Shown here piece by piece: positions 45,226 to 58,442 of a stretch of DNA of 64,000 bases. Location of the stretch: positions 84,838,958 through 84,902,957 of the forward strand of contig CP136069.1 of NCBI GenBank assembly GCA_032622095.1. The letters run 5' to 3'. The DNA is from Siphonodentalium dalli. Lineage: Eukaryota; Mollusca; Scaphopoda; Gadilida; Siphonodentaliidae. The stretch's first letter is position 1. Each line of letters opens with the position of its first letter. The position numbers and the translations under genes are program-made. The notes under the pieces are model-generated. The model had not been told where the DNA came from. It did no database searches and saw only the letters and a list, made by a program, of their open reading frames with translations.

Positions 45226-45390
45226 TTCCTGTCAATTCACCATCTGAGAACTTAAATCTGAGTCTTGGTCCAGCAGACGAGGCCATGCAGAATGAGGTCC
45301 CCAGAGGATGAGTTTGGTTATGCAAGCCCTCTGGAAACATCATTCTGTAAATGTCCGTCACCATATTTGAGGCCTGCTTGCAGGCTTTTA
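45226..45390. mobile_element. hAT-like MITE family G, fragment
   Basis: CAATTCACCATCTGAGAAC, GCAGAATGAGGTCCCCAGAG, CATCATTCTGTAAATGTCCG and a CACCATATTTGAGGCCTG terminus of the GGTGCTGG sub-type. Confidence 0.65.
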
Positions 45391-45584
45391 AGGCCCCGCG
45401 GAATACTGATGTATAGCGGATTGTTTCAGTCATGAATGTGATCACTGAAGCTCTCTCATATCATCCACAAACGTTGCACATGCAAAACACTTTCCCCTCA
45501 TGGATCCAAAACCTGTGCGCTAATCTGAGAGGGGAACGCTCTATGATACCACTTCCTGGGAAATACCTAGCCCACCAAGCCTGC
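45391..45584. other. non-coding, nothing recognised
   Basis: Short interval between two family-G fragments. Confidence 0.35.
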
Positions 45585-45803
45585 AAATAGCTTTCCCATC
45601 ATCAAATTCTCCCTCTGTGAACCTCATTCTGCCTGGCCTCAACTGTTATGGGAGACCTAGGATCAGATTGAAGTTCCCCAGTTGAAGTTGGGTGATGTCC
45701 CCCCATTAGTCACCTCGATTATGCATTTTATCTTCTGCATCACTAAAATGACCCTCTGCGGACCTCATCTTCAAATGACAGACACACTATCTGCAGGATT
45801 AAT
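45585..45803. mobile_element. hAT-like MITE family G, internally deleted
   Basis: CAAGCCTGCAAATAG start, AACCTCATTCTGCCTGGCCT, ATCAGATTGAAGTTCCCC and the end CAGACACACTATCTGCAGGA. Most of the second palindrome is missing. Confidence 0.6.
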
Positions 45804-46566
45804 TGTCACCCCCCCCCCCCCCCCCCCCCGATTTTCAGTGCTTTCACCACAGTCTGCTGTTCACAAATGACTATCTACTTCTGTGTCAGTAGAGTGTCTG
45901 GTGCTATACTATTTGATTACATCTGTTGAATCATGTAATTGTAATCAATCAATGGTGTATATAGATTATCCAATAAACCATTAAACCATTAGGGCAGCAG
46001 ACAACTGGGATGACAGTCAAATTGCCTATCTCTGCCTTGCAGGAACAGTGAAATCTCCAATCTCTGCCTTGTCACAGAAAAGTCTATTCGCATTTCATTC
46101 TATTGTGGACAAAGATTCGATGACGGGTAGAAGTGTCTCAGTGTCGCTCCCCTATCTGATGGTGATCCAAAAATTGGAAAAAACTATGAAATTTGGTAAT
46201 TTTGATAATTAATATTGTATACTAGATATCTGATGGAACGATAATATTTAAAAAAATTAATTTAGTAATTTTCATGTACAGAAGATGAACATTTTAGTTT
46301 ATATATATTATATATGTGTACTATGCCCTACATTAAACACAAATTGCATGTGTCTGTCACCTCTAATATTAGACTATTATCGACCTCAATAGTGCAAATG
46401 AATACATAATGCACTGGTTAAAGTGAAATTATCTTTTATAATCACTCGAAAAATGAAGGTAAATCACAAATAGGAATGTAATAAATATTTTTATTGATCC
46501 CCGGAACTGCATGGGACGGTATCTAAAAAAGACGAAGAGAATTTGAGTCTTCAAACTGCTACGTGC
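45804..46566. other. non-coding; poly-C tract
   Basis: A run of about 20 C near 45810-45829. No recognised genes. Confidence 0.4.
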
Positions 46567-46762
46567 CTTTAAACAATTCACCTCCTCAGTAATAAAAGTA
46601 TACATTGTAATGGTTAAATAAGCAGATGACAAGTACAGAAGTCCTGAGTCCTATTTATTGGAGGGAAATGTTCAGATAATAAGTTCAATAACGACATATG
46701 GTTATTATCTGAACATTTCCTGTTGATAAATAACTACTCGTATTTGGTATAGAAATGGTTAA
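46567..46762. mobile_element. TTAA MITE family D, left end weak
   Basis: AAAAGTATACATTGTAATGG, hairpin GGAAATGTTCAGATAATAAG with complement, and the end GGTATAGAAATGG plus TTAA at 46759-46762. The left terminus is not clear. Confidence 0.7.
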
Positions 46763-47707
46763 AGAAAGATCACTATTAACAGCATTTCACAGTGTAACCA
46801 ATAATTATTGATGACAAGTACAATCAATCAACCCCTTGTTATTTCCTGATTTGTACGTCATAGCCTACCTTGTGCTGCGAGTGGATGTAAACGAGATCTA
46901 CCAAGCTAGTCACTAAAGAGCTGTGTGTATCCACTAATTTCTGGATAATCCAAAAGCAAAGGAGCAATTCTCACAGACAGCGGTTTAAGCCAGCCAGCAC
47001 TTTAATAGCACAACATGAGAAGTTACACACCACTTTACACTATCACACATAGAACAGACTGTAGCTAGGAGAGCCTATTTAATGAGGAATGATGAGAAGC
47101 TCCTGTTAACTGCCACTATATACTGGGCTGACACTGCTTCAGCCTATACCTATGTACCCTCTACTGATGGATAATATGAGGAGATTGACAGATTTTTATT
47201 GATAGTGGCCACAGATTAGTTATTTAATGTAAAATATTTTTCAATCAATCATGGACTGATTTGTAAATGGACTCCATATTTGGGACGTTTTAAGGTGATT
47301 GGGCCAAAAACTAAAAAGATCTTTGTTTTAACTTATTTAAAAGGTTGAAAAACATTAGGGTCCATGGGGGGGGGGGGGGTAAAACTTTTGTTTTATTTAT
47401 TATTTTTTGAGAAAGGGCCCTCAGTGAATAACTCTCCAAATATCAACACCTTAAAGGCACGGATATAAATAACAGTTGCCAAATTATGAAAATTTCCTCA
47501 AGAATATATCAATAGTATAGTATAATGATACTATGAATGTGATATTATCCACAGAACACACTTGTGCGAGTCAAGCGTTTGTTTACACATAGCGCGTAAA
47601 TATTGAATGATAGGCAAAACACTGTGGTGATTTTTTTTTAGGAGAGTGATTCACGGTGACCGATTCAACACTGAAATCATGAGGCGATGATTACCGATCG
47701 CTAATAC
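46763..47707. other. non-coding, nothing recognised
   Basis: No gene or repeat family recognised. A G11 tract is near 47367. Confidence 0.4.
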
Positions 47708-47734
47708 TGGCTTGTTGCCATTCATCGGAAAGCT
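47708..47734. mobile_element. family-H MITE fragment cut by the assembly gap
   Basis: TGGCTTGTTGCCATTCATCG and GAAAGCT match the inner stem of family H up to the first N, so the contig ended at a hairpin. Confidence 0.75.
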
Positions 47735-47834
47735 NNNNNNNNNNNNNNNNNNNNNNNNNNNNNNNNNNNNNNNNNNNNNNNNNNNNNNNNNNNNNNNNNN
47801 NNNNNNNNNNNNNNNNNNNNNNNNNNNNNNNNNN
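47735..47834. other. assembly gap of exactly 100 N
   Basis: A run of 100 undetermined bases, the conventional size for a gap of unknown length. Reading frames drawn across it are meaningless. Confidence 0.99.
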
Positions 47835-48695
47835 AGAGGAGAGACAATGACACACCGGGCCGACCATGATTCGGCCCGGTGTGCGAAAATTTTGTAATCT
47901 GAACAAGAAAATCGCAAAATCCTAGCATCTAGACTGGCGTCAAGCATTTTTAGCATGTTTATGATGGCACGGTGGTCGAATATGCCCAAGAAGCTATTAT
48001 ACCCACCCTTTCACACAGATAACTAGCACAAAATATTACTTTGCGCCATCAAAACCTGCATCCAAGATGTTTTGCTTGAACCCGAATACCAGTTAATTCG
48101 GGGGTATGAATCCCGCGTACGGCTTCAAAACACCCTGAATCCCGCATACCGAAAAGGGGGGGGGGGGGGGGGGGGGGGGGGGTGATACCCTCATATGAGT
48201 TTGCATGAATAATCTGAATGTGCCTGCATGACCATATCCATATAAGGTAGAGCACTCTATTATGTTAAATTGACTTCATATGAATAATGAGATGACCATA
48301 TATGAGGGAGCACTCTATTATGTTACACAAACATTATATGAATAATGGGGTGACCACATATGAGAGAGCGCTCTATTTTTGAAACTATCAACAAACATGG
48401 TCAACTGGTTATGCTGAGGTGCTGCGAACCTGAAGTGATTGGTTTTACAGAGCTGCTGTTGGATTTAGTTCTGATGTTTCTAAAAGAAGCTCATGTTATT
48501 TGTTAGGGCCGGAATCATAAGTCATAACTAGCTCGAAAATGGCCTGCAAGATATCATGCCTGGCTATTGTTTTTAATAACACGCCCCGTGGACTAATGAG
48601 CTATCCCAACTGATATCAGATACAATTTCACAACCTCGAAAAGTGGTGACCAAATACTTTTTTTGGGATGGAATCCATAGTGAGCTACAATAATA

Positions 48696-48863
48696 TTAAT
48701 ACCCTAAGTAATCGACAGAAATATGGCTTGTAGCCATTCATTGGAAAGCTCTCCCCGAGAGCTTTCCGATGATTGGCAACAAGCCATATTTCCGACTAAA
48801 TCCTGAAAAGTTACCCATAATTCTGCTGTGATTAAGGAGTCGATTACTTAGGTCACTATACTG
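48696..48863. mobile_element. TA-type palindromic MITE family H (copy 2 of 28736)
   Basis: Same structure as copy 1, with GATTGGCAAC instead of GATGAATGGCAAC near the loop. A stretch of about 45 bp just upstream (48620-48665) is absent from copy 1. Confidence 0.75.
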
Positions 48864-48957
48864 TAGCTAAAATTGATACACAGCACATTTGCTATATTTT
48901 TTTATTGAGTTATTTATATTGATGAAGAAAACGATGACTTCATTAAACTTCAATTTG

Positions 48958-49110
48958 ATCCCAGGTCTGCCATTGCAGTTGATGCCTAAAACAGAATGAG
49001 GTTCCAGGAGGGTGAATCTGGTGATACTAGCTCACCATGCATGGTAGCATCACTAAACTCACTATCTGGGGACCTCATTCTGCAAATGACAGACACACTA
49101 TTTGCAGGCT
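48958..49110. mobile_element. hAT-like MITE family G fragment (copy 2 of 28998)
   Basis: Same right-end fragment with CAGGTCTGCCATTGCAGTTG and GGGGACCTCATTCTGCAAAT. Confidence 0.65.
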
Positions 49111-49422
49111 TGTGTAGTTACTTAATGGGGGAATCCCCATTGATTTATTTACAGGAAGGCAAATTAAAATGAAACCTTGGGAGTGATTCTCTCTCTGCCC
49201 TCTGCTTTAATACAGTATTTGATCATCCCTGCGCTTGAAGAATGAACCATTGTAATGTATACTTTTTTAACTGAACAAGATAATTCATTCGGTAATCTGC
49301 TAAAATAATAAGATATTTGGTAGTTTTTTACATCATAACATTTGACACTGATTGCCCATTCTTGCTTTGGAGGAAGCAATCAAAGCTGCTAATGAAAAAA
49401 ATAAGGATTAGTATACTGACAA

Positions 49423-49789
49423 CAGGGACCAGCCTAGGGGGCGACGTGGGCGAAATAGTCGCCCTGTGTGGCCGCAAGTCGCCCTGAAATTACGTCAGGG
49501 AGAAGTGGATGTCTCCCTAAAAAAATTTAGTTAAATTTTTAATCTCCCTGAAGAATTGTTGACTGGATGATCTACTGCTCAGCTTAACACTTCCAGTTTA
49601 TCCTCACCCATGTAGAAAATCTATTGTGGACAATAATAACAGCTAAAACAATCAGTTCTAATGAATAGTTACTAGCGACAAATAGTCGCACTAACGCTCC
49701 ACTTCTCCCTGGTAAGCCCCCACTTCTCCTTATTTTTCCAAGAGGGAGAAGTCACTTCTCCCTATATTTTGACCCTAGGCTGGTCCCTG
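49423..49789. mobile_element. hAT-like MITE family I (copy 2 of 29474)
   Basis: Flanked by ACTGACAA at 49415-49422 and 49790-49797. Here the right terminus reads GGTCCCTG, exactly complementary to the left CAGGGACC. An internal A-rich tract is shorter than in copy 1. Confidence 0.88.
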
Positions 49790-50771
49790 ACTGACAATAT
49801 CAATCGGCTCCCGACTGGGTACTTTGTTAGCAGGCAACTCTCCCATGATAACTCTACTTTGAGATCGCTTGCCGAAGGCGACCAACATGATACGTTATAT
49901 TTTCCTGTTAAACAGGAACACATTGATGTACGTTATACTCAGTGTTTGATGTTCGATGACAGAGAGTGGGATTTGCACCATTTCACACAATTGAATTATG
50001 AGGACCACCACATTTAATAGGAAGCAACAAGTGATGTGGTAATTCTTGTGCCAGCAGTAAGCCGAAGTCGTGATTAGAACTGTGATGGCAGGATTGCAGC
50101 CCTCATAATTTGCCACAGCAATCAGCAATGCTGAGGCCATTTTATGAAGCAAACTGAGCCATGGCAAAGGGTTGCCGTAGCAGATTGCCAAATCCAAACA
50201 ATCTGCATTAAAAGGGCTGGGATTGATTCTGTCAAGGACATTTTTTAAAAGTGCAAAGAGTTTATTAAGGTCATGTCTCGACATGCCAAACATCAAGGCA
50301 AAAAAATTCAGACTAATACCACCAGAAGTCTGAGAATGAAGTTTTATATTATTCTCTTGGTAGCTCTACAAAAGTCATGAGATCATTGCCAGGTACTTAC
50401 CCGAGCCAGATATAGGGTCTGATAATTTCTCAGCAGTACTAATGTCATGCACTCTACTTAAGGGACTCGCATCTAAAGACTCCGAAGTGGCATCAAGAGA
50501 ACCATTTTATATTAAACTTTATCTTGTGTAGTAGACATTAGCACAAATTAATATGTTTAGATGAAAGGGAATAGAGAATAAGTAAAGGGTAGAATTAAGC
50601 TCTTATCTTGCAAACATTTGTGAAATGCCACTTTGTCCGTGGTTTCCAGATCTCCTGGAGACGAAAAGTCTTTTTCTTGGCTTTTCTATAAAGTAAATTC
50701 CACTTTATCTTCAAATGTTGAACAAAAGCCACTTAAGTCAGACAATTTGCTTTAACCCCAATGTGACCATA

Positions 50772-50943
50772 CAGTAATGCCCTAAATAATTGACTCCTTA
50801 ACCACAGCGAATTATGGGTAACTTTTCAGGATTTAGTCTGAAATATGCCTGCCATTCATCGGAAAGCCATATTTCCAACTAAATCCTGAAAATTTCCCAT
50901 AATTCTGCTGTGGTTAAAGGGTCATATACTTTGAGCATTACTG
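50772..50943. mobile_element. TA-flanked palindromic MITE family H (copy 2 of 30860)
   Basis: Same termini with a few substitutions and a one-base deletion in AATCCTGAAAATTTCCC. Confidence 0.8.
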
Positions 50944-51355
50944 TACTTTACAGTGCATAGAGCAGTACATGGCACAGTATTATCTGGGCCACAATAATCA
51001 TTCTGAGACAATTTCCAATTATTTAATGTCCGTTCACTGTCTGCAAATGTGTAAGAACATATATGACCACTATACCCAGGAGAGTAAATTAGATGATGGA
51101 ACAATACTATTTCTTTACTTTAATCAGAGCCTCACAACATTTCCTGATAACTCATTAAGATGATATCGGAAAATACAATAGAAATCATCCCACCTTAGTA
51201 GAGTTAGTGATATATCCGCAATTCAATTAGAGGCTTAAAATTCCACTGAGAACTGAGCAGAGATATCGCATGAGGTAATGCTGCAGATTTCTTCAGAAAC
51301 TTCTGAGTGAGTTTATTTAATAGCCTAAATTAATCACTCCCACCAAAAAATTGGC

Positions 51356-51727
51356 TTAAAGGCCCACTTAATTTTTGAATCACCAGATCACTTTTTATAC
51401 AACATATTCCATCTTATATACCATTTGAAAGAGGAAGCTCCAAAACATTGTATTATGAACTTATCTAGTCAAATAAACTGTGAACATGTTGTTTTTGTCA
51501 AGTAACCGACATGTGTTTTGTGCTTAATTTCAAACTGGTCTGTACGTGCTGCCAGTTTATTATTCAGAATGGAATGGGAATAACTCTATTTCTTAGCGGT
51601 GAAATATGATGCATTCTGGGTAGACAACAGGGGAAGTCTATTTTGGTTCATCTTCCAAATGGAATATAATATGGAATATATTGTATATAATGTGATCTGG
51701 GCATTCGAAAATTAAGTAGGTCTTTAA
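51356..51727. mobile_element. TTAA MITE family F (copy 2 of 31453)
   Basis: TTAA at 51356-51359 and 51724-51727, with the same terminal repeats as copy 1. Confidence 0.82.
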
Positions 51728-51819
51728 AGTTCTTAATATTTTGCAAGAATCAACACGAGAATGATAAAAAAAGAACAGGAAATCATGATAGTTTGTGAGA
51801 TTTATGATTCTGATTGTCA

Positions 51820-51926
51820 AGAGCTTTCCGATGAATGGCAACAAGCCATATTTCCGACTAAATCCTGAAAAGTTACCCATAATTCTGCTGTGGTTAAGGA
51901 GTCGATTATCTAGAGCATTACTACTG
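51820..51926. mobile_element. family-H right half (copy 2 of 31916)
   Basis: Identical half element, from AGAGCTTTCCGATGAATGGC to GCATTACTACTG. Confidence 0.75.
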
Positions 51927-52416
51927 TAATTCTCAGAGCAAATGATCAGGGCATCGATGGTGAATTTGTGATGCTCTCTTTGCCTCTCAATTCATGGATT
52001 GTGGATGTCAATACTAAGTCTGACCAATACCCAGTCGGATTTAAGCATCCAGCTGACATAGGTTGGCTCACTATATAATCAACTGATCTATCGGCTCCTC
52101 ACCAATTATATGATATATCAGTCCCGTTTCGGAAGTTGAATACAAAATGTCAATGCCTGCATGTGTCTGACACAAAAGTACTGCTTGATCCTGCCACAAA
52201 ATTTAATTTAGTACTAGATGAATTCATATAAAAGGATTTAATTTGTCAATTGCTGCCCCCTGATGAGTGTCAGTTCATGTGTATCAATCTAATATAAATG
52301 CCAATAACTTGGCAATAAGACCAATTTCAAGCCCGAGCTGTGAATGGAACTCACGAAAATAGCCACATTCAATATAATGGTCAAATTTCACTCAAATGGA
52401 AAGTACATATCCAAAT

Positions 52417-52913
52417 CAAGTCTGAGTTTAGTTTGCCTGTCATTTGCAGAATGAGGTCCCCAGAGGATAGCATCACCAAATTCACCCTCTGGGAATCTCA
52501 TTCTGCATGGCCTCATCTGCTATGGAAGACATAGACTCAGATTGAAGTTCCCAAATGGTGAATATTGTGATGTACACCCATTGGAAACCTCGATTATGCA
52601 ATGCATCTTCTGCCAATTTGGGGATATAAAGAAACTATACTAAAAAAGAAATAGAAGAGGGCTTAAGGAAAGGGCCATTCGGCCCTTTCGAAGATCCCGG
52701 GGTTAGCCCCCCCAAATCACTTCATCATCATCAAGAAATAGAATCTATGTGAAGAAGTTTCTGTAGACATTTTATAATAAAGAAACTTTCCAGAGAAGAT
52801 GAGGCCTATTAAGCAGAATGAGGTCCCCAGAGGGTAACTTCAGGATAGCGTCAATAAATTCACCCTCTGGGGACCTCATTCTGCAAATGACAGGCACACT
52901 AAACTCAGACTTG
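52417..52913. mobile_element. hAT-like MITE family G (copy 2 of 32512)
   Basis: Same imperfect 8-bp duplication and the same extra GGGCCATTCGGCCC hairpin insert as copy 1. Confidence 0.85.
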
Positions 52914-53036
52914 ATCCAAGTTAATGCTTTACGAAGGCCTGTAATTATTCAGACCATATTTATTGATTTTGTATTGAACTTGGGAGTGAAAATAAGAGTA
53001 AATATTTTAAGAATGTTTGATATCCAGGGCTCCAGG

Positions 53037-53275
53037 CTAATTTTTGTAATTATTAGTCTCTTAATAGAGCATTGGAATTTTTTAATTATTATTCTTTTAA
53101 TAGAACACTGGAATTTTGTAATTATTAATCTTTTAATAGGGCACTGGATTTGTGTAATTATCAGTCTTTTAATAGGGCACTGGATATTTGTAATTATTAG
53201 TCTTTTAATAGGCCACTGGATTTTTGGTAATAATTAGTATTTTAATAGGGCGTGGGATTTTTGTAATTATTGGTC
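53037..53275. repeat. VNTR (copy 2 of 33139), one unit fewer
   Basis: Lacks the unit with GTGCTGTATTTTTATAATTA found in copy 1. Otherwise co-linear. Confidence 0.9.
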
Positions 53276-53395
53276 TTTTAACCCTTTCATGATGGGAGCT
53301 GCCCTGGTGCAGCATTAAAGACCCTGTGCCAGTGTATTCTCTTATATAATGTTGAGTCTTCCATAAAAAGGAGCATCGCATATATAAGAGAATTA
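53275..53395. mobile_element. TTAA MITE family A truncated (copy 2 of 33408)
   Basis: Same truncated element beside the VNTR. Confidence 0.75.
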
Positions 53396-54324
53396 ATGAG
53401 AAACCTTCAGTGATATTAAAGCCATATATAGTTGTTGTAATAATTTGAAGGATTAGTTGTTTTAATGGAATTAAGAGTTGGTCATTCATGAAACCAATAT
53501 ATTTTATATTCTATAATTACAATCATGGGTATATAATATATGATCTTGAGCGCGTTACCATTTCTGACATTGGTTTTCTTGTACAAACTGTTCTCCCAAC
53601 CACATATCAGCTGCAGCGGTAGGGGACACATATTAGGCTCAATCAGTACAGCAGGTAGGAATGGCCTCAGTAGATACATTTTAGATGAGTTTACTATTTA
53701 CTGTGTATTTCGATTCATCATTATCGTAATTATTTACTTCCATGAGTTATAGACAAGGAAGAAAAACACAGATAATCACACAGTTGTACTTTGACAAGAA
53801 GCAAGACAGGAGAAAGGAAAAAAAAGTTTCTTATCGGAGAACATAGTAAAAAATTATCACACAAAACTTATAGGAATGTAACGAGAAAGTCATCTAATCA
53901 TCTCGAGTTGTAAGGGGAACATAAAAAGTCGCTCACTTCACCCTGTCAGTAGATTACGTTACCAATTAGCAGCGAGACTGATGAGTATCGTGGGATCACA
54001 TGACAATTAATACAGGTATGTTTAGTGTGTACAGGTAAAACTCACCTGATCTCGCGACCTGAAGCCTGTTATAAAATGCAGCAGCAATTAGAACTGCTTT
54101 CCCCATGAGATCTACTGTTTCGACGGTAGATTCTCAGGCCATATGGTGCAGAGACACTGGACCACATACAGGTATGAGACTTCACACCACCTCACCTGGG
54201 GGACTGGGGGGGGGGTCAATCTTATGAAACGTGATTAATGATTATGTACATCATTATGCAAGCCTGTTATGATATATCACGAGTATGAGAGATACACATT
54301 TAGACTTCAATAACAAAATGTAAT

Positions 54325-54561
54325 TTAACCCTTTCAGTGCCAGGGGCCGATCTCATCGGCCCTAAACCTACAAAATAAGTCTGTTAAAGAATATAAGAAT
54401 AAATTATTAAAATTGTAAAAAAAAAAAAAAAAACATTGTTAGGCCAATGCATTCTCTTATATATGCGAGGCGACCTATGGTCGACTCGCATATATAAGAG
54501 AATGCATTGGCACAGGGTATATGGGTTGATACAAAAATCGACCTGGCACTCAAAGGGTTAA
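54325..54561. mobile_element. mosaic TTAA MITE family B/A (copy 2 of 34457)
   Basis: TTAA at 54325-54328 and 54558-54561; the poly-A stretch before the hairpin differs in length from copy 1. Confidence 0.82.
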
Positions 54562-54770
54562 TAATACAAGTGTGGGATAATTCTAGTTGCCTTTCTGAAG
54601 TGAAAATTTTCATATATCTGGACTGTACATTTCACTTCAGATTCAATAATCCATGGCAGATATATTTTCCCCAGACAGCTGGATGGATGGCTAGACAGTC
54701 AATCGAATGTACCCCCATTTTTCCTCAAGATTTCTGAGATAGTATAAAAGTTTGTCACATAAGAGTCACC

Positions 54771-54977
54771 GTAACTCTGTGCCAATGTATTCTCTTATAT
54801 ATGCAAGTCTCCCATAGGGAGCCTCGCATATATAACAATACACTGGCCTAACAATATTTACCTTGACCTTGTAAGCCAGTGAATTCTCTTATATGGGAGA
54901 CTAGCATATATAAGAGAATGTACTGGGATAGGATCTTTAATACTGCATCAGCGCAGGTCCAACCATGAAAGGGTTAA
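54771..54977. mobile_element. TTAA MITE family A (copy 2 of 34913)
   Basis: The left junction reads GTAACTCTG where copy 1 has TTAACTCTG. The right TTAA is intact. Confidence 0.8.
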
Positions 54978-55035
54978 CGTCCCAACTACAAATAATCATG
55001 TTTCTTTCTCAATTCTAATCATTCTTCACAATAGC

Positions 55036-55477
55036 AGACCTCAAAACATGGTGCTGGTCATTTGCAGAATGAGGTTCTCAGACGGGGAATTTAGCAGGCT
55101 AGCATCACCAAATTCATCCCCTGGGGATCATTCTAATTCTGCATGGCCTCATCTGCTATGGGAGACGTGGACATAGATTTAAGATCCCAGATGGTGATGT
55201 GCACCCATTGGGCACATCGATTATGCATTGTGTCTTCTGCCAATTTGGGGATATAGAGAAACTGAACTAAAAAGAAAGAGAAACTCCAGTTTCTAAAGAA
55301 ACTAAAAAAAATTTGTTAATTTGATAAGATACTTTACAGAAAAGATAAGGCCAAATCAGAATGTGGTCACCAGAGGGTGAATTTAGTGATACTAGCCTGC
55401 TGTGCTGGGTAGCATCACTAAATTCACCATCTGGGGACCTCATTCTGCAAATTTCCAGCACCATATTTGGAGGCCTG
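55036..55477. mobile_element. hAT-like MITE family G, GGTGCTGG sub-type (copy 2 of 35178)
   Basis: Same element. Here one palindrome arm reads CACTAAATTCACC, restoring a base that differs in copy 1 (CACTAACTTCACC). Confidence 0.75.
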
Positions 55478-56706
55478 CCTCACATCTCAGTACTTTATTC
55501 AACAGTATGCAGATAAAACTTCAAGGCTGGGAAAGTTCAATCAATTTCTTCACTTTTAGCTCCACATTTAATTATATCCAACACACATGGGAAGTTAGAT
55601 GAACTGTTTATGTGGCAGATAAGGCAGAGTGCACTGAAAGTATCTTACAGAGACCAGACTGCCTTTAATTTGGTTTTATTACACTCAAAAAGTCAACAAT
55701 CTTTATTAAATCTGACTTTCAGTAGATTATAGTGAAACAGTCCAGATTGATTTCACTTTTTCATTTCATAGTTCTTGAAATCACTTGATATCACCAGGAG
55801 TCATTAAACTCCAGCAGATCAGTGAATTTCCCTGGGGATGTGCTCATTTTTTGATAGGAAATAGATTTTACAATAAATGATTGATTGTTTGACAGTCTTT
55901 GTTTCCTGACTGATTGTTTTCATTAAAAACAATATTAAAAATCATAATGTTCTTGATGCCTGAAATTTGTTGAAATCAGTTGTGACTAGGTCTATGATGG
56001 TAGCTAATCAGCTGGGGCCCTGGTCTGTGATGGTTACTTATGGCAGCATAGATGGAATAGTGATTGGACATTGACAGGTTTGAATGTCAGTCAAAATGTT
56101 GAATCAACATTAACCCTTTTGTGCCCATAACAGGGATAGATGGCCTGTTATTCCTGGATCAAAACAGCAAAAAAATGGTACTGCAAGCTTACCAATGAAG
56201 ACAGACAGATATAAAATAAATACGAAGAAGTCTCTTGGGATATGGAGTGATTGATTTTTTATATTTTTTTTATAAGTCTGTTATGAATACACAGAGGTCA
56301 AGGATTTGTTTTTAAGTTTTCCCGGACACTGCATACGAATAATAACGATATTATATGATACTAACCACAAGCGCGACGTGCGCGTTGGTGCTTATACCTT
56401 AGGTGCAGGTGAATGATGACGTACATAATAAAATTTGTCTATATTTTCTATAGCGATCAGCCTAATTCTGGTGCATGTACGTTTTTTGTGAAATTGACAC
56501 ATGACTTCCAGTTAGCAACTGTCTGGAGATTGTTATATTGCAGAATCGCCAGTAGACCAAGGATATGAAAATAAAATTGTCGACTTCACAACTTCCGAAG
56601 AATTCCCATGTAATTTTGAGATATTAGTTTCATTTATACCAATTTGGTTAGTTAGCTTTACGTCAAGTTGGCTTTGTGGGCCAGAATCCAGACAAGATTG
56701 CACAAT

Positions 56707-56775
56707 CCATGACAATACTTGTCATGTCGTCATGACAATACTTGTCATGTCGTCATGACAATACTTGTCATGTCG
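56707..56775. repeat. short VNTR (copy 2 of 36899), three units
   Basis: Three units of CATGACAATACTTGTCATGT instead of two. Just upstream, 48 bp present in copy 1 are missing, with TTTA at both deletion edges. Confidence 0.85.
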
Positions 56776-57571
56776 TCTCCACCCGGGCCATTGCATGCTG
56801 TTTATACACAAATTATTCTTAGCGCTATTTCACCGGTAAAAAGCAAATTCGAGGCACAGCATGAGTGGTTGCTCCACTACGTGTCACATACGATTCATAT
56901 TATTCAGTAATATATCTGAAAATTTTATTTCTAGTTACAATCCAGTGTTTATTCAATATTATTATGTACATGTAATTATGTAATGCTGCACCAGAGCAGA
57001 TCCCGTCATGAAAGGGTTAATTTGTAGTGTGAATATTTGAACAGAAATATATTTTACTGTTTTTGACTATATCTGTTTACACCATTTTGACTACAATTTG
57101 AAAAAGCTTAATACATCAATAAATTTTGAGTCCATTCAGGAAAACTGTATAGTTTATTCTTTCCATGAAGTCGGCATATTGTTTCCACAAAAATAAGAAC
57201 TGTTCCAATGAATTTCATCCCAACTTCTTTGCGAGCGATGTTGCATATATAATATAATTCTAAAAGATCACAATACTATTGCAATTCACAGCTTCTTATC
57301 AGATTGGAACAGAACCCCAGACAGATAAAATTAAATGTATCAGTGCAAAAAATGAAAAATGTGAGATAAATATTACTATTCAATTTTATAAAACAGTTTA
57401 CACTCACCAAAATGCAATACAAAGTTTCCAGACAGAGGACAGAGAGACAGACTGCAGTATTAATACTAGGCAGCTGGTCTCTGCTGCAGATATAAACATA
57501 CTGATGCATTATATAAAGATAGCGGACTAGTGCTTTGCTGGGAGTTTCTTACACAGTGTTCCTGGACACTG

Positions 57572-57913
57572 TTAACCCTTTCATGATGGGAGCAGTGCTG
57601 GTGCAGCATTAAAGATCCTGTGCCAGTGCATTCTCTTTTATATGCGAGTCTCCCTTCTTACACCGTGTTCCTGAACACTGTTAACCCTTTCATGACGGGA
57701 GCAGCGCTGGTGCAGCATTAACGATCCTGTACCAGTGTATTCTCTTATATATGTGAGTTTCCCATATATAAGAGAATGCACTGGTTTACAAGATCAAGGT
57801 AAATATGGTTAGGACAATGCATTCTCTTATATATGCGATTCTCATATATAAGAGAATGCATTGGCACAGGGTTTCCGCAAAATTTCAAGAAGCCCCAGTC
57901 ATGAAAGAGCTAA
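57572..57913. mobile_element. TTAA MITE family A with duplicated left end (copy 2 of 37740)
   Basis: Same 109-bp tandem duplication as copy 1, so that rearrangement predates the split of the two copies. Confidence 0.82.
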
Positions 57914-58442
57914 TGAACATTTACAATATTCATTTGTTCAATCATTCAATCTAACATCTATGAACATATTCATTTGATTTCTATTTTAATGCGATGTCTA
58001 ATTGCTAAATTATAGTGTGAAAATTTGAACAGAAATATAAGAATTTTTCAATAATGTTCACTCAAAATTTCTTCACAAGCAATGGTTTATACACGTTATA
58101 CCATTCTACACAATCAAAATATTATATAAATATTATTATTCAATTTAAAAAACAGATTTAAACTCACCAAAATGTGTTACAAAGTTTCCTGTTGGAGGAC
58201 CCAGAGGGAGACAGCAGAGATATTTACTAGGCATCTGGTCTGCACCACTCATATAAACATACTGATGCATTCTGAGATAGCGGCTAGTACTCAGCTGGGA
58301 GTTTTCTTACACAATTTGCCAGCTTGTTGTGTGACACATTTTGAACATCTGTGCGTGCTTATCATTTTACTGATAAACAGTGCATTAAACTTGCATTTTA
58401 ATTTATCTGGGGCTTGATGCCAAGACTCATGTCATATTAACC

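Noticed and set aside
47651-47989. Frames crossing the N run
   Set aside because: They depend on undetermined bases at an unreliable join.
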